Assembly: GCA_049999805.1 (NCBI GenBank)
Contig: JBNGIO010006109.1
Location: 1-64,000, forward strand
Source: Folioceros fuciformis
Taxonomy: Eukaryota > Anthocerotophyta > Anthocerotopsida > Anthocerotales
DNA length: 64,000 nt
Direction: 5' to 3'
This document shows positions 11,740 to 23,067 of this stretch, piece after piece. A program made the position numbers and the translations under genes. The notes beneath the pieces were generated by a model that saw only the letters and a program-made list of their open reading frames with translations, was not told the DNA's origin and ran no database searches. Position 1 is the first letter of the stretch. Every line of letters begins with the position of its first letter.

Positions 11740-12675
11740 TCAACCCGAATAGTCTAAGCTTGGTGTGACTTGGTGCAGATACTCAAATGTTTTACCCTGA
11801 ACCTCGTACTCCAGCATGTCGAGCGCCACCTCACAGCTTTGGGAAACTAGTTGTTCTGGATCAAGCAGATAGCTCCTCAGCAGCGCGACACTCTGGCAAT
11901 CGGCTATGGAACCGAGAGCTTCCGCTGCTTCATGACGAACCATGGGATGTTCGCTGGAATCCTTCAAGACAGAGACAAGAGCATCTGTGGCTGACTTATC
12001 CTGCAACTGACCCAACACATACGCCACCTCGTGTCGCAAAAGAGCACTCTTCGCCCCCAATGACGCCACAATTGCTTTCACCGCCCCCGAGCTCCCACGA
12101 TTCCTCAAAGCGAAAAGTGCGGCGTACCGCTCATACATGCCACTCCTATCATCCAGTAGCACATCCTGCAGATCGTTCACAGTCAAAGTCGAGGGAGCTG
12201 GCGCGGCAGGGTCAACTGACAGAAAAGGTGAAACTACCGCACCGTCCTCTCCTTCGCCCGAACTACCCAGCCGACTCTGCTGTATCCTTCTCAAAGCCAG
12301 CTCGCAAGTCTCCCTCACTTCCACATCAGGATCGCCGACCAGGGCTTTTTCCAGCAGAGCTACACATTCGGGTGCCCCGATCGCCCCGAGCGCCTCTGCC
12401 GCCTCGTGCCGGACAATTGAATCGAAGGTAGCACAATCCTGCAGCGCCTCTCTCAGTGCTGGAATGGCCGTCTCATCCTGCATCTGCCCAAGAGCAAATG
12501 CTGCCTCGTGGGCTAGCAACTTGGAAGAATCCCTCAAAGCTTGAATTAGGGCATCCCTGGCTGTAGAACTCCTTCGATTCCGCAGACAGAAGAGCGCTCT
12601 AAATCTCTCGCTTATCCGCAGCTTGCAGTCCAAAAGTTGCTGGCAAAGCAGAGATTCAGCAACACCAGACTCCAT
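11740..12675 (-). CDS. DOHH: deoxyhypusine hydroxylase
   Basis: A 311-residue, full-length, intronless HEAT-repeat protein that hydroxylates deoxyhypusine in translation factor eIF5A, the second and final step of hypusine formation in the cytosol. Two halves each hold four HEAT-like repeats. The four His-Glu pairs that bind the di-iron centre are visible: [12 protein letters not shown] and [14 protein letters not shown] in the first half, and [12 protein letters not shown] and [14 protein letters not shown] in the second. The central linker (about residues 140-175) is acidic then Pro/Ala-rich, as usual. The ATG at 12675 is clear and the length matches the family. The complete absence of introns is notable beside its intron-rich neighbours and may reflect an old retrocopy. 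Confidence 0.97.
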   Translation of the reverse strand: MESGVAESLLCQQLLDCKLRISERFRALFCLRNRRSSTARDALIQALRDSSKLLAHEAAFALGQMQDETAIPALREALQDCATFDSIVRHEAAEALGAIGAPECVALLEKALVGDPDVEVRETCELALRRIQQSRLGSSGEGEDGAVVSPFLSVDPAAPAPSTLTVNDLQDVLLDDRSGMYERYAALFALRNRGSSGAVKAIVASLGAKSALLRHEVAYVLGQLQDKSATDALVSVLKDSSEHPMVRHEAAEALGSIADCQSVALLRSYLLDPEQLVSQSCEVALDMLEYEVQGKTFEYLHQVTPSLDYSG

Positions 12676-14272
12676 TGACAGCCAAAAGACCGATGCGGGA
12701 CTGCGTGCGCCCTCGCAACTGTGTCCCGGATTAGGGTTCCCTACAGGCTCGCTTTACTTCAAAGTACTATGAAATTACAGTTTGGGGTAACTACTATGCC
12801 TGCGACACACTGCGTTGCCCGGCGGGGAACACGAGGTGGCGACTTAGAGGCAAGTTGCAGCTTGCCTGACCATGGCGCTTGGTTATTCACCACTTTCGCA
12901 AAATCGCAAATGGTTGGAACATATGGACGAGGTTGGTGGCCACATGTGGCCCCTTACCCTCTCTCCTGTCTTATCAAGCTACCAGGCAGGGAACGAGCTA
13001 GGAACTAGAATGCCGTGACCTCCCCGCTTTCGCATTGAGCTATGGAGCCAGTTAGCATTTTCAAGGTTCCTATGCTACACGATTTGCTCTTATCTCTGCT
13101 CCTCTCAGGTTGCTTATTCTGGTTTTCTGCCTCCTTGCCCAGCTGTTTGCAAGGTGTTTCCTCGTGGAGCTCCCCTGCTCTCGTAGCATCGATTTTCGCT
13201 TTGATGTATGTGCTCCGAACGGTTGTGGTGCTTGGGGGCTCTGCGAATTGGTGAATCCGAAGGCCTAGCTGAGGGATTTGGGTTGAGAGCTGGAGACAAA
13301 TGGCTGCTCGGCATACTCCGCGTCGACTCTTTCCGTCCTCCCGTGACTTATCCCGACTTTGAATTTCAAACTTCAGGAACGGGGTTTGAAATTTACCCGT
13401 TTGAAAGGTAGAAGCCATCTCCCCTGGTCTCACGACACGGTGCAGGGCGCGGAGCACTCCACCAGAAATAGGCTCGTCCACTGCGTGCTTACAAGAAGTA
13501 CAAGAAGTACCTCTTTCACAAGAAGTACACTCTAGTCCGCTAGCACACCGACAACCTAGCCCCGTGAAGGTCCTTGTCCACGCAACATATGTAGCTATGC
13601 CCTGCAAGCTCTGTATTGTGAGCATTTGATTACTATGGACTGTCATATTTTGTACTGAAAGGTGGCCATACTTCCAAGGTGGAATGGTTTCTTCTTCCTC
13701 CCGATCGAGTTGGAGTCGAAGCACCTCTATGGCATACCAAACCGGAGAGAGGGTCTGGCAGAAAGCTTTTTGTAAAGAGTGAGTCTGTCCGGTTTGGGCT
13801 TGAGCACGAATGTTGTGCCAAGCTGCAGTGCTCGTGCCATCCCGGCTGAGGCTTGAGTCCTCAGGAGGTGGGAGGAGTATATAAAAGATAAAAGATTGTT
13901 CTGGGAGAAAATATTTAAGAAGTTAAGGCTTTTTATTTTCAATTTAACAAAGCGCTCCCCCGGCACCACGAGCAACGGATTACATACATACGTTGAACCA
14001 TTCGACTAATTCTTCGAAGGACGGATGGCCAGACAACGAACCCCAGACACTAGACTCCTAAGCCTAGCCACGGATTCACACTGCCGACCACAGTAATCAC
14101 GTTCTTGTAACAGCTTGCACTGAAGTGCGCTCCGCTGTTGCAGGGCCAACCCAAACTACATCAAATACAAGTACAACTTCCTTGAACCCGTCGACGCTGT
14201 GAGCAAATCTTCGTTCGTGACGATGAGGAGGGTCTTACATTGCTGGAGAGCTGACAGAAGAAGGTGGGAGTA
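12676..14272. other. intergenic, no gene recognised
   Basis: It contains the promoter side of the deoxyhypusine hydroxylase gene and the 3' flank of the malectin kinase. A 239-codon minus-strand frame (13005-13724) lacks an ATG start and any domain. A plus-strand frame at 13042-13254 begins with an ATG and a hydrophobic stretch but ends after 70 codons. A small triplication of AAGAAGTAC lies at about 13493-13530. Confidence 0.45.
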
Positions 14273-17200
14273 TCACCGTCCTGAGTGAGGTCCAGACACG
14301 TGGTCGATATATGAAGGCATTGCGGAGCTCCCTGAAGAGTCCGAAGCACCAGAAGGGCTCGGCCAGGTTCGTGGCCCTTTGGATGCCAAGCGCGACGCCT
14401 CCCGTAGTTCGCTTACAATAGATCTCATGTCAGGTCTATCCCGGCCGTTCCCCTGGACACAGTTCATGGCAAGGTCAATAACCTTCCAGCATGACTCCTT
14501 TGTACTTTCTTCTCGCAAGGCAGGATCCGGATCCAATATTTCAAACAGGTTGCCAGTGTTCATGGCCAACTTTACCTGTTTCGAGCAGAAGTTTAGAGAC
14601 CTGAGTCAGTCCTTTCGGCACCGCAGCAAACTCTAGCCAAATTAGTGATGGACGAAAACATTATACCCACCCGATCAATAATATAACCCCCCTTCGAACC
14701 ATCCTTTTCTGACGAGAAAGGAGGTTCCCCACTCAGGAGCTGAAGGAGAACGACTCCAAAACTGTAGACATCAGTCTTGACAGTGGGAACACCAGTCCTG
14801 TTATATCTGCACAGGAAGAACGATGGTCAAGAGAGACTCTCATTGCGAACCGAAGGTGGATGAGGTGCAGAAAGAATAGAACCATGGCCTTTGCCTCGTA
14901 CTCAGGGTCTAGATATCCAGGAGTCCCTCTGATCAGCGTAGACTTTTGCCCTAATTCATGTGTCCACTTGGACAGGCCGAAATCAGCAACTCTGGCACGC
15001 ATATGCTTGTCCAGAAGAATGTTGCTGATCTTCACATCTCGATGGATAACGGCTGTACTACATCCGTGATGGAGATACTCTAAACCTGATAGCGTAGGTG
15101 TCCACGGAGTCAGGTTCTCTCATGAGACAAGCATGATCGAATCTTGTTATACCTTCATGTTCCTACCTCGTGCAGAATCCAGAGCAATTTCTACTCTCTG
15201 TTGCCAGCTGAGAACGTTTGAACCCCTTCTTTCAACTGCTTTCCACACCATGTCAGAGTCAGTACTGGCAACACTTTGCTCAGCCAGAAGGTACTTCCAT
15301 GCACTATAACAGATCGGGGTGTGGTGCGCTTACCAAGGAGACGACCTTGCAGATCACCTCCGGGCATGTAGTCATACAGCAAAATAAGCTCGTTTGCTTC
15401 CTGGCAGTACCCAACAAGGGAGACCAGATTTTTGTGATGAAGAGTCGAGAGAAGGTCGATCTGGAAAGATAGAAACCATGGTTCCCAATCATGAGTTGCA
15501 TTCAGTTTCCCACCCCACCCCTCCGTCAATCTTAAAAGAAAAAGTCATAGCAGCATGCTTCCAATTACCTCATTTGCGAACTCCTTGTAACCCTGACAAT
15601 TACCTTGTTCCATCTTCTTCACAGCAACTTCCCTGCCATCGGGCAGTACCCCATAGTAGACCGGACCAAAGCCACCTCTCCCAATTTCCCTCGAGAAGTT
15701 TTGAGTGGCAATATTGAGAGCTTGAAATGAAAAGCATTGAGCTTTTCCTTTCCTGCCAAGGGACAACGGTTTCGCTTGGGCAGGCGCTTCCGATGGTTTC
15801 GCTTGGGCAGGCGCTTCCGATGGTTCATCTGTAAGTACAACCAGGATGGATTCCAGGCATAGCTCCTCTGAGTCACAGGATGCTTACAGCCGTTGCCCCT
15901 GAGGGTGCCACTATACGATGGCAGGTGGAAAATGAGCTCAAAAAATAAATCCACATCAGAATGGTGATCGGGCTAACCTAGCGATCCAGTCTGAGTGGCT
16001 GCACTCCGGCAACAGCAGTGCCAAAGCAGACATGCACCGACTACGAGAAGAAGCAACAGGACACCACCGATTACACCTGCTACAATAGGGATGATATTTG
16101 AGCTCTTGCCCTCAGACGATTTCGGAACCGGAGATGGTGGAGATTGTGGTGGCGATGGTGAAACTGGGCATACGGAGTTATCTTCCGTCACACAAAGAAG
16201 ATCAGGGTTCCCCGCGTACCTGCCAAATGATGAAATGCCACGGCAACGGTCAGTTGTAGTAGCCAAGTGGCCCTCATGAATACAGTGCTACCATTTGTGA
16301 ATTGCAGGACAGCTGAATGCAAAACACGGAACACGAAGAAGCGTGTAAAACCTGAATTGCGACCCAAGGTTACTGATAAGAGAAGCAGGGAATGTTCCAT
16401 TTAGCTGGTTATTGGAAACATCCCTGCAAGATCGGAAACCCATAAGAAAGCCGTGCTGGTCAGAAGTTCCTGGAACTCCATAACACGCTAAAAGTGAGCA
16501 ACACTCTTACAGTGATTGAAGCGGGATGTTCTGTATCCACCGAGGAAAGGGACCTGACAACATGTTGTTTGACACATTCCTGCCAGGAACCCGTAAATCA
16601 AAAGATATTCAATTGTCCTAATTCCAACGCTCTTCGAACTCATCCTCTAGTGAACTGCTCAAGGACCTCCAGCATCCCGACGAACAAAACAGCGCACCGA
16701 GGAGAATCCTTACAAAGAATACAAGTTCTTCAAACCCAAAAGATTAGGAAAAGGTCCTTTGAACGAATTGCTACTCAAGTCACTGCGAAGCGCCAAAAAC
16801 CAGGTGAACCGCAGTACCGTCAGCAAAACGTGACCATCTCTTTGTCTTTGCCGTCATCAACAGCCCAACAAACAGGCTGAAAGCAACTCACAGCGTCTTA
16901 AGTGAGGGCAGGTCTCCAATGGCAGTCGCTGGAATCACACCCGTCAGGTTCTTGCCAGACACATCCCTGCTAGGACATTGGAAGCCGACCGTTGTGTCAC
17001 AAGCTGTGTGAGCAGGAAGTGGGCAAGTGACGTAGACAAACTTACAAGGAAATCACAGTCCTGTTTATGCATTGGAGCTCATCCCAGGGAACGGGCAAGC
17101 AGGGATCCCCTGTCCACTGCATTAGATTGATCCCTGCCTCCTTCATGCTGTTTATGGCTCGAACTGCACACCAGTTGGGTCATTTCTCTGAGCTTGCGGG

Positions 17201-18799
17201 TTCTCCGTACACTTGCAAGGGGAGTCTGGCTGAGAAGCATACCATCGATACTATTGGTGCCGGGGTCGCAGGTCTGAACCTCATACATCTCCTCGGCATT
17301 GACTAACGGGTCCAATGTAGAGTTGACGTCCCGACTGAAAGCAGTGGTCACAAAATTCTGAGACAGAGTTCGATTGCTACTTCCAAACTCGTACGTCGTG
17401 AGTGGGGGTACATCTGCCGTCAGGTTGATCTGGAAATTGGTCCCTGGTTGGTAGTAACTACGTGTTACCGATATCGACCGTCTGCAAATGACATGGCAGA
17501 CCACGCAGGGTGAGCCCCCTTGCAGTCCTGGGCACCGGATATCTTAGCTGCGACAGTTGTGGAACAACAAGACATCGATCAACTGACCTGGCACCCTGTG
17601 GGAGGAATCCATTCAGTTCAGCAAGCATAGTCTCGATGTAATACTCGTTTCCAATCGTTATTCCACCAGAGTATGTGTAGGTGAAAGAGGAAGCTGTGAT
17701 GGCAGTCTGCATCACTGCCACAGCAGGGCGGTCTCTCCCCATGTAGTCATTCTTAATGTCATTTGTGGTTGAAATATCACTCACGGAATCCAGCAGCTGT
17801 GGAAATATTTCCGAATAAGGAATCCAGATGCGGTCGAATAGGTCTTCTGGGTATCTGTAGGCAACATGCAGGCAAACTGTAAGTCCGAAGCATTCCTGTA
17901 GCGGCCGGACTGCACCTAGGACGGGCCCGGGAAGATGCAGAATACCACCTCAAAGTTCGCAACCGCTCCCCAAAGTTGACCCTGTACATAAGGTAGAAAT
18001 TCACATCCCGGCCAAAATCCGGGTTTCCTGTGGGCTCGGAAGTCTGGTACAGGCTCCCGTCCAGGAGCCTCAACTCCAAGGTGTTGATGAAGGGGGTGCT
18101 GCTGGCGTATGTCCTCAACAAGCAGACGCTCAATTGCGTGGATTGCAACGACGGAACGACGGCCTCGAAGAAGACGGGACTGCTGCTTGTACTGTTGATG
18201 GTGACATCCTGCCAGACGGTGCTCTGCACTGCAATCTGCGGGCACCTGCGGATCAGCGATCCAGTCCTACCACCCACCACTGGATGTGGAATCGGGATGC
18301 AGCACAAGTTTCAAGCCTGCCCACCATGAAAAATCGAGGCAGGCAAATGGATAGAAGGGATATGCACCTGAAAGCTGACAGCAGACGACTGCTGAGAATC
18401 GTAGTTACCGTAAAGGAAGCCCGCTCGGACGAGGTACAGAGAGCCCGTCGTCACAGGCAACACGTAACAATTTTTGGCAGGCGTGATTCCTGACGGGAAG
18501 TATCTCAGCGACGCCATCTGCCCCGTCGGCGCGTTGCCCTTGACGACGGAGATGCCGGCCCTCTGGTCCGGCAGCACGGAGGATGTGTCTCCCTGCCATA
18601 TGAGCCCTGTCACAGGGTCTGGATACAAAGTGGCCGGCCCTGCCCCGCAATCCACACTGACAAATCCTGTCCTCTGCGCCCGCACATTCCCCACACACAA
18701 ATGCAACACGATCCCCAGCAGCACCCGCAAGCGCAATGCTGCCCATGCGTTCCTACTTTGGAATTCACACAGTTTCCAAGCAACTCGGGCTTGGCCCAT
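14273..18799 (-). CDS. malectin-like/LRR receptor kinase (LRR-RLK subfamily I)
   Basis: Sixteen exons, 982 residues: 18799-18368, 18235-17949, 17854-17588, 17481-17243, 17163-17046, 16966-16892, 16782-16714, 16579-16511, 16423-16352, 16219-15978, 15828-15569, 15460-15334, 15235-15167, 15085-14902, 14806-14671, 14575-14273. Order: signal peptide, malectin-like domain ([11 protein letters not shown] to [11 protein letters not shown] and beyond), a [11 protein letters not shown] hinge, four LRRs each on its own 69-75 nt exon, a Pro-rich stalk, a transmembrane helix ([20 protein letters not shown]), then the kinase with [21 protein letters not shown] and DFGLSK. The ATG at 18799 is preferred to a GTG at 18826. 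The family acts at the plasma membrane in growth, symbiosis and immunity; the ligand is unknown. The kinase keeps all catalytic residues. A relic of a related receptor lies just upstream. Confidence 0.93.
15768..15821 (-). repeat. two exact 27-base repeats in the juxtamembrane exon
   Basis: Two perfect adjacent copies of a 27-base unit encode the nine-residue unit PSEAPAQAK twice, between the transmembrane helix and the kinase domain. The unit is a multiple of three, so the frame is kept. Confidence 0.9.
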
Positions 18800-21158
18800 C
18801 GATCCCGGGCCGCTTCCGCTCCTCACTAGTCGGAAACTTTGGGAACCCAGAAATGCCGGGGGGCAGCTCCCAGTTCAGACCGCTCGGGGCAGGCCTGAGC
18901 GCTGTGCGTGGGATGCAGCCCCATCTGCACATCTATCCTGTGCGGAAATCCGGATAGACGTGGGAGAAGAGGAGGAAATTTAAGAAAGCTTAAAGCTGCC
19001 GCTTCATGTGCGAGATGGGAAAGCCCGACCCAGTCACCAAGGACTAGGACCACTGGGTCCCCCAGGCTGAGGCTTGTTATTGATTGGTGGACCCATTCTG
19101 CAACTTGTGGATGCTTGCTGAAGTCGCTGCCTGTCCATTTAGACAATGGGGCAAGGAGGCCGTACCGCAGTACGTAATCTCTCCACACCTCATGGCTTCA
19201 GCCAAGTCAACCGGACACACATGGGCAAGAACGTACGTGTGTAAGAATTTCGGGGACTAGACATTCTGCACTTGGATCACAGTACATGGGTCCCCGGACT
19301 CCTGGAGGGAAGGATATGCCCTTGCAGCGGGTGACCATCTTCAGTCTACCCTCCCATCTCGACCTCGCGAAGAGATCGGAGGTTAGAACACTGGCAAGTT
19401 GCTCATCCCGATGCTTCATCATCATGACGTGAAGAGGAACTTGTGACCTTCGATTGTCACATGGCAAGCAGGCAGGCGGGCATCGGGGGAACAGATGTTG
19501 CAAATCTGCTCACACTGGTCTATTAAACCCTCCTCTTCGTGAGGCCATCTACCGAGTGGCGTCCCCACAGAGCGACAACTGTCTTCACAGGATCCAGAGC
19601 TTTGTCCAGATTCCTTCCAAATCTCAAAGAGAAACGAACGCCGTGACTAGACAGGAGAGTGAAAGCGAGAAAGATGCAATGGGAGTGCCAGACGGGACAC
19701 AGTAGTTTCAGCTGCCCGCTTACCTACCATCCGAGAATGGACTGGAGCAGGAATGGCTTGTCTGGAAAAGTCCCTTCGGTCACAAGGCATACAGTCTGCA
19801 AGAAGCTAGGACCTGAGAGACTTCGCACACGTTGGTGCATCACACTTCATGACAACTGATCTGGCACGAAGGCACGGCAGCCACCGTTTTCACATTCCCT
19901 CAAGACAAACAAGTTGGTCAGCACAGCCAGCGGTGATGGTGAAGATGCTGTCAAATTGTTGTAGCGAGGGTCACTCCACCATCACAGGGCAACACCAAAC
20001 TTCCGCAGTGCCACAGTGGTTTATGCCCTGGCCGCAAGGGTGAGCGCTAACCTGAATTTGAGACATACAGGCTGGTCAGGAGAGCCTGTTGAGAGCATCA
20101 TGCCGGATACGACTCCTCCCGTTAGATTCCTGCCAGACAAGTTCCCGTAACAATAAAAAGCACTGTAGGGGAAACACCTTTCAAGCACCTTCCACCGAGC
20201 ATACCTCGAGACTGCCGGGACTTCCCCATCTCCTGTGACGTTGCATTAAAGCCCATCACATGAAACAGGAGAACATGGTTCCACGAACCAGTCTTGATGG
20301 CGTACGCGGCCTCCAGATCAGTCAATCTTTGCCATTTATGGCTTGGAATTTACGTTTGTAGGCAAAAGCGCCACCCGGCATCACGGTCAGTATTGCACGG
20401 AATCAGGCTTCTTATCGCCGTTGCAGCTTAAAATACTGGCCCCAACAGAGCTCAACAGCGCTGATGACCGGATGCAGAGCGGAGCTGGCATCCTCTGGTA
20501 GAAACCAGTACAGGTGGAGTACCTCACACCGAGACCTTGGCGAACGCACACTGGTATGCAGTCAGAGGTGGGGCAAGGCTATGTGAGGCAGTGGGGTCGC
20601 TGTTGAGGAAGCTGATACCTGGCTGGCAAGCAACCCGCTGCGCAAACTGGCCACCTGGTGACGGTTTCCTCCTTCCGCTCTCATCCACAGATGCGCAGCG
20701 CCTTTCCAAAAACAGGTCCTAGGAGCACGAAGTCAGGGTACTTACACAGGGATTCGACCCTCGTATACTGGGTGACTGAATTCCGACAAACACACTGAGG
20801 TAAATTTCAGCTTGCCGGATCAAACCGGTGTTGAAACCTCGAGCAGTAATAAACGCTTGTGCTGGACGGTGCAACGGGGGATGAGAGAGGCTGGGGTCAT
20901 CCCGTTCTCCAAAATCTCAATCCCCTCCAGGCCCCAGTGGGTTCTGATCCACTCCTGAACAATAGCTGGGTTTCCACGCTGGCCGAGAGTTGTCGGACTG
21001 CAAAAATGGGCGCACCCGGTTGCAGCTTGCAGCTGCTGCGTGGACGAGGAAGCCAATTGTGGAGATGGCGACGTAGTCCCATCTCAATCATGTACAGGGA
21101 GCGCTGTTTCCGTTGAGATTGAGGGCTCCAGTAGTGTGCACCTGGGGGGCGTGGAACC
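18800..21158. other. intergenic segment holding the receptor relic
   Basis: Apart from the LRR-receptor fragments at 19.72-20.33 kb, I see no gene. Minus-strand frames at 18826-19188, 19207-19503 and 20820-21160 have no domain I recognise; some may be further debris of the same receptor. The right end is the promoter side of the mitoferrin-like gene. Confidence 0.45.
19720..20330 (-). pseudogene. degenerate LRR receptor kinase fragment, related to the downstream gene
   Basis: Read on the minus strand, three pieces resemble the downstream receptor. A sequence near 20325-20285 encodes TDLEAAYAIKTGSWN, like the linker before the first LRR. A piece at 20147-20105 encodes LSGRNLTGG, matching exon 6 of the downstream gene (SGKNLTGV). 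A piece near 19970-19905 encodes YNNLTAS followed by LAVLTNLFVL, an LRR, and another at about 19790-19735 encodes GTFPDKPFLLQSILGW. The spacing resembles LRR exons, but I could not assemble an open, correctly phased model and saw no kinase domain. A decayed tandem duplicate is the simplest reading; a real gene with tiny exons remains possible. Confidence 0.5.
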
Positions 21159-22361
21159 ATGCCCTCATCAAGCTTGGTGCAGGATTCGCAGGCCCGAATT
21201 GAGTATTTGGGGAAGGAGTCGTGCCCGTTGCATGTGGGTGGAAACGCCGGTTCAGATTCTGAAGCCTGGGGCTTGGCGTCCCTTCATGCGGGCTCGCGGG
21301 TGGCACCCATCTCCTTCGCCTCGCTGTCTCTTCTCGGGAACGGGAATTCAAGGAATTCTTTCAAGCCGCGTGGCCCTGCTGTGCACAGATTGTCGGTGTC
21401 GCTGCAGCTCCGGGCATGCATCGGAGCCCTGGCGGGAGGTATAGCGGGGGGAATTACCAACGTGGCCCTCCACCCCATTGACACTGTCAAGACGAAGCTG
21501 CAGACCAAGGGAGCTTCCCAACTCTACTCTGGGCCACTGGACGTGGTTGGGAAGCTGCTCAGGAGCGAGGGAGTCGGTGGGCTGTACAAGGGCGTCAGCG
21601 CCGCCTTCCTGGGCTCCGTTGTCTCCTCCTCCATCTACTTCGGGACGTATGAGATGGGGAAGGGGCTTCTGTCCAACGTCGCGGTCTTCCCACAGTATCT
21701 TATCCCGCCGTTGGCAGCAGCCGTGGGGAACATCACCTCGTCCGCCGTGCTGGTGCCCAAGGAGGTTGTGAAGCAAAGGATGCAGGCCGAGGCTTTGGGA
21801 TCTGTTGCCGAGGTCTTCATGGGGACCATCCGGAGGGAGGGAGTCGGGGGTCTGTATGCCGGCTACTCTGCAGCTCTGCTCCGGAACCTGCCCACCAACA
21901 TCATCAGCTTTTCCACCTTCGAGTTCCTCAAGTACAACCTGTGGCTGGCGGATGGGAAGGTGTCTGCCCTGGAGCCGTGGCAGAGCATGGCCTCTGGAGC
22001 TGTGGCTGGAGCTGTGTCTGCGGCTGTGACAACCCCGCTGGATGTTGTGAAGACCCGCCTCATGACCCAGGCCCGCATCTCGCTATCCTCCTCCGGGCTG
22101 TCAGGCTCGAGAGCAGAGGCTGCTGCTCGTGCCAAAGCCATTGCAGCCTACACCTACTCTGGAGTGAGTGCCACCATGCAACGGATTTGGGTCGAGGAGG
22201 GTGTGAGGGGATTGTTCAAGGGCCTCATTCCCAGGGTTCTACACAGTGCCCTCTTCTCTGCCATAGGCTTTTTCGCTTTTGAGACAACCAAGAGCTTTCT
22301 TCTGGCCAAGCACTTGGAGGGGGTGGCGTGCCAGAAAAAGCAGCTTACCTTGCAGGCTTAG
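21159..22361 (+). CDS. MFL1: mitoferrin-like carrier, plastid inner envelope
   Basis: A 400-residue, intronless mitochondrial-carrier-family protein. Its closest recognisable relative is the Arabidopsis chloroplast mitoferrin-like carrier MfL1, linked to iron import into plastids. The first about 85 residues form a Ser-rich extension that fits a plastid transit peptide. Three carrier repeats follow, with signature motifs HPIDTVKTK, VPKEVVKQR (the Pro-x-Glu variant seen in this group) and TPLDVVKTR. Typical helix pieces are ALAGGIAGGITNVALHP, AVGNITSSA and FSAIGFFAFE. The ATG at 21159 opens the frame. A SAM-type carrier is the alternative, but the second-repeat signature and ALLRNLP favour MfL1. 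The gene is more GC-rich than the flanking DNA. Confidence 0.9.
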   Translation: MPSSSLVQDSQARIEYLGKESCPLHVGGNAGSDSEAWGLASLHAGSRVAPISFASLSLLGNGNSRNSFKPRGPAVHRLSVSLQLRACIGALAGGIAGGITNVALHPIDTVKTKLQTKGASQLYSGPLDVVGKLLRSEGVGGLYKGVSAAFLGSVVSSSIYFGTYEMGKGLLSNVAVFPQYLIPPLAAAVGNITSSAVLVPKEVVKQRMQAEALGSVAEVFMGTIRREGVGGLYAGYSAALLRNLPTNIISFSTFEFLKYNLWLADGKVSALEPWQSMASGAVAGAVSAAVTTPLDVVKTRLMTQARISLSSSGLSGSRAEAAARAKAIAAYTYSGVSATMQRIWVEEGVRGLFKGLIPRVLHSALFSAIGFFAFETTKSFLLAKHLEGVACQKKQLTLQA

Positions 22362-22682
22362 TTCTGGCAGCCTCGATTTGATGCCACCCTTTTTGTCTGC
22401 CATGAGACCACCACATAGACTCAGTCCTTCTCACCACTAAGCTCTTACCTTGAACAGCGATACGGCGTCGACGAATGCGAACTCCGCTCGCTGTTGAGGT
22501 GAAATACACTGGTGAGTGGGCTTGTTTTGTTGGTGATGCTTGGAAAGAGTCAGCCATCTGGTGCACCAGTCTAATCAGAAGCTTGCTGTGCATTTATGCT
22601 CGAAGAAGGAATCAACGCATCGGGGAAGCAGTAGATATCTACCACCTCGGGGGGATGAACGCATCATAATGAGGTTGAGAAT

Positions 22683-22854
22683 GTCCTGGACAGTTCTCCC
22701 TGGAAGTAGGATCGTACCGTGTCCTGGAGAGTTCTCTCTGGAAGTAGGATCGTACCGTGTCCTGGAGAGTTCTCTCTGGAAGTANNNNNNNNNNCTGGAA
22801 GTAGGATCGTACCGTGTCCTGGAGAGTTCTCTCTGGAAGTAGGATCGTACCGTG
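22683..22854 (+). repeat. 38-base tandem repeat, at least four copies, broken by a gap
   Basis: The unit begins GTGTCCTGGAGAGTTCTCTC and ends GGATCGTACC, 38 bases. Copies are nearly identical except the first, which has CAGTTCTCC. A 10-N gap sits inside the array, so the true copy number is unknown. Confidence 0.9.
22785..22794. other. 10-N assembly gap inside a tandem array
   Basis: Both sides of the gap carry the same 38-base unit in phase. The gap probably marks an array the assembler could not resolve. Confidence 0.9.
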
Positions 22855-23067
22855 TGATTAGGTTGCAACACAGTCACGAGAGTTTGATCATTTCCTTGCC
22901 AGAAGTCTTGTGCCCTAGGGCAATTGGGATGATTACGCCACCACGTCTTACGCTCCTGCTAACGCTCCTAGCTTCTGGATACAAAACGGTGAAACCAAGC
23001 CTTGCACACACACGTCGCATACGTGGCTGCCGACGTTCCCCGGCCCCGGGTCCCTTCGTACACAGAG

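Larger units (their letters stand above)
22362..23067. other. intergenic with 38-base tandem array
   Basis: It holds the 3' flank of the carrier gene, the 38-base array and the presumed promoter of the dynamin locus. No other gene is seen. Confidence 0.5.

Noticed and set aside
13005-13724. 239-codon minus-strand open frame upstream of the deoxyhypusine hydroxylase gene
   Set aside because: Starts with GTG, no ATG near the start, no domain, low-complexity Cys/Ser stretch; not supported as a gene.
13732-13760. ATGGCATACCAAACC motif also present at about 40588
   Set aside because: Only about 15 identical bases with similar purine-rich tails; too short to call a dispersed repeat.
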